Shown: positions 59,231 to 64,000 of the stretch, piece after piece
Layout of the letters: the number at the start of each line of letters is the position of its first letter
How positions within the stretch are numbered: the first letter of the stretch is position 1
DNA from: Phycisphaeraceae bacterium
Lineage (GTDB): Bacteria; Planctomycetota; Phycisphaerae; Phycisphaerales; UBA1924
Assembly: GCA_020639155.1 (NCBI GenBank)
Contig: JACKHF010000001.1
Coordinates: 186,001 to 250,000 of the forward strand
Length of the DNA stretch: 64,000 nt
Direction of reading: 5' to 3'
Translations under genes and position numbers: made by a program
Notes under the pieces: generated by a model
Databases searched by the model: none
The model's input: the letters and a program-made list of their open reading frames with translations, nothing else
Told to the model about the DNA's origin: nothing

Positions 59231-60334
59231 GTGGCCACAGAAGGAACTGAAGACCACTACCTCTCACACGCATCGGGAAACTGGCCCGAACCTTTGGGCA
59301 CGGACCCGCTGCATCGCCCGCTCGCCGAAGACACACCGAATATCCACGATACCGGCGAACTCGGCTCGAAGCTGAGAACAGTGCTTGAGGATGCGTGTCA
59401 CGGCAGGCTGCACAAGATCGAGTGGTTTAAAACAACCTGGCAAACATCCGGCGCCACAACCGGATACGGCAAATGGCAACTCGACGACGACCGCGTTGTT
59501 GATGTCATGATCAAGCTCCCAGTTGGTCATCGTGAAAAGTTCTGGACCGCCCGCCTCAATCACCCTTCGGCTGAAGCATGGGATACGCGGGAAACACTCG
59601 AAAAACCTACACCACGAGTGCTTGCCTCTGGTGATAATCTGGATGGACACGATCTTGCATGGCTGGTGATGGAGCGATTCAACGATCGTCCGCTCTCACA
59701 TCACATCACAAAGCCGCACGTCGACCAGTTGCTGTATACTGCAGCACGTTTCCACGCGAGTGCTGTCAAGGAACATCAACTCACAGATCCACCAGACGAG
59801 CCTGACTGGCAGAAGCTTGTCCAGCGCTCGCGCGATCAGATTGAAGCAGGAACAGTACCTGAAGAAGATACATGGATGCGCTTGCTCGATAATCTTGAAA
59901 AGCACTTGCCGCGCTTGGTTTCAATCTGGCATGATCGTCCGATTGATACATGGTGCCATGGCGACCTGCATCCTGGAAACGCGTTTGTCCGATCGCTGGA
60001 CCCAGACAACCCACATGATGAGTGCTGTGTGCTGATCGACCTTGCGATGGTGCATGCCGGTTGCTGGATCGAGGATGCGGTGTATCTCGATCGCCAGCGC
60101 TGGGGCACGCACGGAGCTCTGTTTGGTGTAAAGCCTGTCAGATCGCTGGCAGCCCATCGCGAACGACTCGGTTTACCGCTTGAAGGTTCGTGGCAGTTAC
60201 TGGCAAACATCCGGCGGGTGCTGATGTCTGCGACCAGCCCTGCTTTCCTGCATCAAACCGGGCATCCCGAGTATCTTGCGGAAGCCTGCCGCGTACTTTC
60301 AACACTATTACCGGTCGTCACGAGCGATTCTTAG
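59231..60334 (+). CDS. APH-family small-molecule kinase-like protein
   Basis: A 367-residue protein starting at GTG 59231. It carries the choline/aminoglycoside kinase core: WLVMERFNDRPLSHHITKPH, the catalytic loop IDTWCHGDLHPGNAFVRSL (HxD with Asp as base), and the metal-binding strand VLIDLAMVHAGCWIEDAVYL. The N-terminal lobe is divergent (TTGYGKWQLDDDRVVDVMIK, with Lys as ATP-binding candidate). APH-family members phosphorylate aminoglycosides, choline, homoserine or sugars; the substrate is not evident and the setting near rsmA does not prove antibiotic resistance. Its 3' side is a 171-base gap before the histone-like gene. Confidence 0.8.
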   Translation: MATEGTEDHYLSHASGNWPEPLGTDPLHRPLAEDTPNIHDTGELGSKLRTVLEDACHGRLHKIEWFKTTWQTSGATTGYGKWQLDDDRVVDVMIKLPVGHREKFWTARLNHPSAEAWDTRETLEKPTPRVLASGDNLDGHDLAWLVMERFNDRPLSHHITKPHVDQLLYTAARFHASAVKEHQLTDPPDEPDWQKLVQRSRDQIEAGTVPEEDTWMRLLDNLEKHLPRLVSIWHDRPIDTWCHGDLHPGNAFVRSLDPDNPHDECCVLIDLAMVHAGCWIEDAVYLDRQRWGTHGALFGVKPVRSLAAHRERLGLPLEGSWQLLANIRRVLMSATSPAFLHQTGHPEYLAEACRVLSTLLPVVTSDS

Positions 60335-60505
60335 ATCATTGAACTGATATTAGACCGATAATCAACTGCATTTTTACGATTCACATCGGTATGCAAACAG
60401 CATATAAAGACGCTATCCTCTGGCTCTACCAGAACCCGGTAGACAGGCTCGTGGCTCGACCACACAACACACGCAACCACAGATGAGAAATGGGGAACGA
60501 CAAAA

Positions 60506-60676
60506 ATGGATAAGTTGGCCAAGATGAAGCAGATGATTGACGACTGCCGCGAGGACTTTGAAAAGGGCATGGGTGGCAACAAAGCGGCTGGCACACGCGT
60601 CCGCAAGGCCATGCAGGACATCAAGGCACTCGCACAGGAAATCCGCGCTGACATGCTCGAAGCCCGTGGGAGCTGA
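60506..60676 (+). CDS. Very short histone H1-like (Hc1-type) DNA-binding protein
   Basis: A 56-residue protein easily missed because of its size. It starts at ATG 60506, preceded by GGGGAACGA, and stops at 60676. The sequence reads MDKLAKMKQMIDDCREDFEK, then GNKAAGTRVRKAMQDIKALA, then QEIRADMLEARGS. The GNKAAxxRVR stretch matches the N-terminal domain of chlamydial and planctomycete histone H1 homologues (Hc1), which compact DNA; the lysine-rich C-terminal tail of Hc1 is absent. It could act as a small nucleoid protein or partner. The next gene starts 28 bases later in the same direction. Confidence 0.7.
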   Translation: MDKLAKMKQMIDDCREDFEKGMGGNKAAGTRVRKAMQDIKALAQEIRADMLEARGS

Positions 60677-60704
60677 GGCACAAACCTCGCCGTCATTTCA
60701 CACT

Positions 60705-61268
60705 ATGACACACGCACAGGACATCCCATGCCAGGATCAGGTGACTGGCTATCTCCTTGGTGATGCAGATGAAGCAGGAAAGCAGTTCCTGTTTAATCTC
60801 ACAGGGATTGATCTGTCAAAGCGCCTGCTTGGTCGCAGCGACCTTGAGCAGTTCAATCCTCAGCGTGGCGACATGGCCCAGCTTGACGGTATCGTGTGGA
60901 AAAGCGATGATCTCACGCAAGCTATCGGTGTTCGTAACGTCGGTGAAAACGAGTTCTGGGTGCCGGGGCACTTCCCCGGCAAACCCCTATTTCCAGGCGT
61001 ACTGATGGTTGAAGCCTCCGCACAGCTTGCGGGATATTGCTATAACGCGCGATTTGATGAACCGAAGCTCGCCGCTTTTCTCAAGATCGAGAACACCACG
61101 TTCAGAAGTGCAGTGGTCCCAGGCGACACACTTTTCTTGCTTCTAAAAGAGGTCAGTTTCAGCATGCGTCGGTTCTGCTCCGATGTGCAGGGCGTTGTCA
61201 ATAACAGGATTGCATTTGAGACACGCGTCAGCGGGCTCAAGCTCCCCGATCCGTTCCCCGGGCAGTAA
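60705..61268 (+). CDS. FabZ/FabA-like hotdog dehydratase
   Basis: A 187-residue hotdog-fold protein. The catalytic-type signature FWVPGHFPGKPLFPGVLMVE, then ASAQLAGYC, holds His in 'GHFPG' and Glu in 'VLMVEAxAQ', as in (3R)-hydroxyacyl-ACP dehydratase FabZ. Further strands: FLKIENTTFRSAVVPGDTLF and MRRFCSDVQGVVNNRIAFET. Together these suggest dehydration of hydroxyacyl-ACP in fatty acid synthesis, but the N-terminal third (DIPCQDQVTGYLLGDADEAG) is longer than in FabZ and other acyl-CoA hydratases share the motif. The ATG at 60705 has no obvious ribosome-binding site; manA starts 4 bases after its stop. Confidence 0.78.
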   Translation: MTHAQDIPCQDQVTGYLLGDADEAGKQFLFNLTGIDLSKRLLGRSDLEQFNPQRGDMAQLDGIVWKSDDLTQAIGVRNVGENEFWVPGHFPGKPLFPGVLMVEASAQLAGYCYNARFDEPKLAAFLKIENTTFRSAVVPGDTLFLLLKEVSFSMRRFCSDVQGVVNNRIAFETRVSGLKLPDPFPGQ

Positions 61269-61272
61269 GAGC

Positions 61273-62316
61273 ATGCCGCCAAACGTGCCGTTTGCACAAC
61301 CGATCCTGCTCGACCCCCTCCTGATTGACAAGGTCTGGGGTGGTGATCGGCTTACGCGATTTGGAAAAAACGTCAAACCCGGCGCGAAGGTTGGTGAGTC
61401 GTGGGAGCTTGCAGATCTTGATTCCACGAGCACATCGGGCGCCGGTGGAGGCGCAGCCCATTCGCGCATCGCATCTCCCGAGATACCAAACGCAAAGACG
61501 CTGCGAGATCTGATCGGACTCGATCCGAACGCCATACTTGGCGATGCTGCACAACCAAAGCACCCCCAGTTCCCACTTCTGGTGAAGTTTCTGGATGCCG
61601 CTGAAAACTTATCTGTGCAGGTACATCCAAGCCCAACCTACGCCGAGTCACACGAAGAAGCCCATCTCAAAACAGAGTGCTGGTACATCCTCGACGCTGC
61701 GCCGGGGAGTGTGATCTACAAGGGTGTTAAGCCTGGTGTGGACAGTGTGCAGTTCGAGAAAGCGATCACCGACGGGACCGTTGTTGATCTGATGCACGCG
61801 GAGCCCGCGATTGTCGGACACATGCACAACCTGCCCAGCGGCACCGTCCACGCACTCGGTGCGGGTGTGGTGGTTGCAGAGGTCCAGACACCATCGGATA
61901 CAACGTTCCGTGTGTTCGACTGGGGCAGAACCGGCCGCGAACTCCACATAGCCCAGGCGATGCAATGCATCGATTTCGACCTGGCACCCGTCGCCACACA
62001 ATGGGATAGTCCGCTCTCCGATAATGGGTTGCGTAAGACGCTCGTGCAGACAGAGTTCTTCATTGTCGAGGAGATGCGGCTTGAACGGAATTACTCGTGC
62101 ACCGGCGCTCCCAATGCGCATGCGTCCGGCATTCGGCCGGTCGTCATTATGCAGCTTCGTGGGTCGAGTGTTGTCACCGGTACTGATCGCTCAACAGAAC
62201 CACTGCATCTTGTAACAGGCTCAACAACTGTTGTGCCCGCAAGTGCAAGCCGTGACTGTGTTATCACAGGGATGAGCGATGATTGTGTCTGCCTTGTGAC
62301 GACAGTGATTGGCTAA
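61273..62316 (+). CDS. manA: Class I mannose-6-phosphate isomerase
   Basis: A 347-residue zinc enzyme that converts mannose-6-phosphate and fructose-6-phosphate. Motifs: LLIDKVWGGDRLTRFGKN near the start, the zinc residues in ENLSVQVHPSPTYAESHEEA and KTECWYILDAAPGS, then GHMHNLPSGTVHALGAGVVV and AEVQTPSDTTFRVFDWGR. The domain structure is the shorter cupin form found in Bacillus-type ManA. The start ATG 61273 follows the previous stop by 4 bases, implying co-translation with the FabZ-like gene; the biochemical link, if any, could be envelope sugars or lipids. Confidence 0.93.
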   Translation: MPPNVPFAQPILLDPLLIDKVWGGDRLTRFGKNVKPGAKVGESWELADLDSTSTSGAGGGAAHSRIASPEIPNAKTLRDLIGLDPNAILGDAAQPKHPQFPLLVKFLDAAENLSVQVHPSPTYAESHEEAHLKTECWYILDAAPGSVIYKGVKPGVDSVQFEKAITDGTVVDLMHAEPAIVGHMHNLPSGTVHALGAGVVVAEVQTPSDTTFRVFDWGRTGRELHIAQAMQCIDFDLAPVATQWDSPLSDNGLRKTLVQTEFFIVEEMRLERNYSCTGAPNAHASGIRPVVIMQLRGSSVVTGTDRSTEPLHLVTGSTTVVPASASRDCVITGMSDDCVCLVTTVIG

Positions 62317-62357
62317 CACAGCACAATACCAGTGGTATCTTCAAGGCTGGTACTTAT

Positions 62358-64000
62358 TTATCGCTTTGATTTGAGCCACGCGTGGAGCTTCTTTGCTGGC
62401 CACGTGTTGATGCAGTTCTTGGCGGACAATCCGCCGCGTCGCGCTGTGAAGATGCCATAGCGCAGGTTGTCTGCGTGCTTGGGAATGTGTGTGTCGCAGT
62501 CAATCGCAATGAGTGCCCCAGCTTCCACTGCCATGCGCACGTGGATATCGCGCAGATCGAGCCTGCGCCAGTGCGCGTTGATCTCAAGCGCAACGTTGTT
62601 CTCGACTGCAGCTGCGATGATCTCATTCATCGCGGGCTCAAGCCCTTTGCGTTTGCCGACGAGCCTGCCCGTCGGATGTCCGATGATGTGCACGAGCGGA
62701 TGCTCGATCGCTTTGATCAGGCGCTTTGTCGCAACGTTCGGCTTCTGCGTCAGCGCAGCGTGAGGCGATGCGACAACGATGTCGAGTTCCTGCAACACAT
62801 CATCAGGAAAATCGAGCTCACCCTTCGTCAGAATGTCAACCTCCGACCCGTGCAGGATCGTGATCTTCTTCCCGAAGTGTTTTCGGTTCGTCTCAATCTC
62901 CTTGCGTTGTTCGACGAGTCGTTCCGCGTTCAATCCATTCGCCTGCACCTGCGACTTTGAATGATCCGTCACCGCGATCGTGTGGAACCCGCGATCCAGA
63001 TAGAGCGTGACAAGCTCCTCCATCGACATAGAGCCATCGGACCACGTCGTGTGCGCGTGCAGTTCTGTCTTGATGTCGTCGAGTTCGATCAGGTCCGGCA
63101 CGTCTGTTTGCTTCGTCCACTTCGTCTCGCCGAGATCTTCACGGAGCTCGGGCGGAATCCACGGGACGCCGAGCGCCTTGTAGACCTCATCCTCGGTCTT
63201 TGATGCAACAGGTTTGACACCTCGCTGTTGCGGCGGCGTGTCGTTCTCGTCGTCCTTGTAGAGTCCGTAGTCGTTGAGCTTCATGCTGTGTCGCTGTGCG
63301 ATCTCGCGCAAACGGATGTTGTGGTTCTTCGAGCCCGTGAAGTACATCAGTGCTGCACCCCAATGCTCGGGCGCGAGCGTTCGCAGATCAACCTGCATCT
63401 GCGTTGACAAGCCCAGGTACTTGTTCACCTCGCCGTCGAGGCGCACGGATGACTTTGTCTCACCCGACGCAAGCACCTTGATCACGCCGTCCATGGTTGT
63501 GAATGCCTCGTGGACAGGCTCGGGGTTCTTCGTGGCAACGAGGATGTCGATGTCGCCGATGGTCTCTGCGCCGCGGCGGAGTGAGCCCGCGCACGTGATC
63601 TGCTCGACACCCTTTACTTTTCGCAGTTCGTCCATCACGCGCTCTGCGATCGGCATCGCCAACCCGATCGGGAGCCTGTGACCGGCTGCCTGCATGTGCT
63701 CGATCGCGTCCTTGATATTGTCGACGGTCTTCTTCCCCATCCGGGGCAGGTTCATGATCGAGCCGGACTCGATCGATGTCTTCAGATCATCGATGCTCTC
63801 GACTTTGAGGTCCTTCCACAACGCGCTGACGGTCTTGGGACCAAGCCCGGGGATGTCCATGAGCGCAACAACGCCATCGGGCACCTGCCCCTTGAGCTCG
63901 TCGAGTTCCTCGATCTTTCCCGTTGTCACGAGCTCGATGATCTTGTCGGCGGTCTTTGCGCCGATGCCTTCAATCGTGAGCAGTGAGTCGCGTTTGTCGA
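62358..64000 (-). CDS. polX: DNA polymerase/3'-5' exonuclease PolX (5' end outside window)
   Basis: An X-family polymerase that fills short gaps during repair, fused to a PHP domain. The reading frame is open to the right edge, so the start is missing; the GTG at 63929 is internal (valine codon). In order from the visible start: helix-hairpin-helix repeats (LLTIEGIGAKTADKIIELV; LMDIPGLGPKTVSALWKDLK), polymerase palm (CAGSLRRGAETIGDIDILVA with catalytic Asp pair), then SKNHNIRLREIAQRHSM, and the PHP part (TELHAHTTWSDGSMSMEELV, AVTDHSKSQV, HGSEVDIL, VASPHAAL, EINAHWRRLDL). It converges with manA. All PHP metal ligands appear intact. Confidence 0.95.
   Translation of the reverse strand, partial: DKRDSLLTIEGIGAKTADKIIELVTTGKIEELDELKGQVPDGVVALMDIPGLGPKTVSALWKDLKVESIDDLKTSIESGSIMNLPRMGKKTVDNIKDAIEHMQAAGHRLPIGLAMPIAERVMDELRKVKGVEQITCAGSLRRGAETIGDIDILVATKNPEPVHEAFTTMDGVIKVLASGETKSSVRLDGEVNKYLGLSTQMQVDLRTLAPEHWGAALMYFTGSKNHNIRLREIAQRHSMKLNDYGLYKDDENDTPPQQRGVKPVASKTEDEVYKALGVPWIPPELREDLGETKWTKQTDVPDLIELDDIKTELHAHTTWSDGSMSMEELVTLYLDRGFHTIAVTDHSKSQVQANGLNAERLVEQRKEIETNRKHFGKKITILHGSEVDILTKGELDFPDDVLQELDIVVASPHAALTQKPNVATKRLIKAIEHPLVHIIGHPTGRLVGKRKGLEPAMNEIIAAAVENNVALEINAHWRRLDLRDIHVRMAVEAGALIAIDCDTHIPKHADNLRYGIFTARRGGLSAKNCINTWPAKKLHAWLKSKR

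Noticed and set aside
62326..62338. Short palindrome ATACCAGTGGTAT between manA and polX
   Set aside because: The loop would be a single base and no T-run follows, so it is neither a convincing terminator nor an obvious operator.

Overview
The window looks like chromosome of a planctomycete, most likely of the Phycisphaerae. The main reason is a block of secreted proteins that share a Cys/Asp-rich C-terminal tail (core NIFDYICFGNAYA, usually in two copies, ending GCP, GCN or GCQ). From memory this is what annotation pipelines call a GC-type dockerin. A moderately high GC content, cell-division genes split over several loci, and sparse operons fit the same assignment. Nothing marks the window as plasmid or intact prophage, and I recognised no rRNA, tRNA or CRISPR array.

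Layout. 0-2.2 kb: the start of an AbgT-type transporter, then an ECF sigma factor, a one-helix putative anti-sigma factor and a secreted protein in one operon. 2.4-5.9 kb: isocitrate dehydrogenase (icd), followed by a PIN-nuclease/small-partner pair that sits between icd's real 3' end and a decayed second copy of that 3' end, then a TPR membrane protein. 5.9-10.3 kb: succinate-semialdehyde dehydrogenase and MutS. 10.3-26.7 kb: eight dockerin-tailed secreted proteins, all on the minus strand, interrupted by mraZ, a flavin reductase-like gene and a hydrolase. 26.8-31.9 kb: a fluoride channel, trigger factor, a GNAT enzyme and an alanine/Na+ symporter with an extra soluble insert. 32-36.4 kb: pyruvate dehydrogenase E1 beta and E2 with a DUF4268-like nuclease gene embedded between them, and a second putative PD-(D/E)xK protein just upstream.

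36.4-45.8 kb: housekeeping genes (PLP-binding YggS, gpmI, a PQQ-type sugar dehydrogenase, carA, priA) mixed with small membrane proteins. 45.8-47.3 kb: one strikingly AT-rich gene for an unknown protein with ACT-like segments. 47.3-53.4 kb: an acyl-CoA mutase large subunit overlapping a GNAT gene, an AraC-type regulator divergent from a VOC lipoprotein, and membrane proteins. 53.5-62.3 kb: a plus-strand series of ftsW, murG, an unknown gene, a GGDEF cyclase, rsmA, an APH-type kinase, a very short histone H1-like protein, a FabZ-like dehydratase and manA. 62.4-64 kb: PolX, running off the right edge.

The points most worth a second look are the icd 3'-end duplication around the PIN module, the AT-rich orphan, the nuclease gene translationally coupled inside the pyruvate dehydrogenase operon, the clustered dockerin-tailed secretome, and a candidate MraZ operator upstream of an isolated mraZ.
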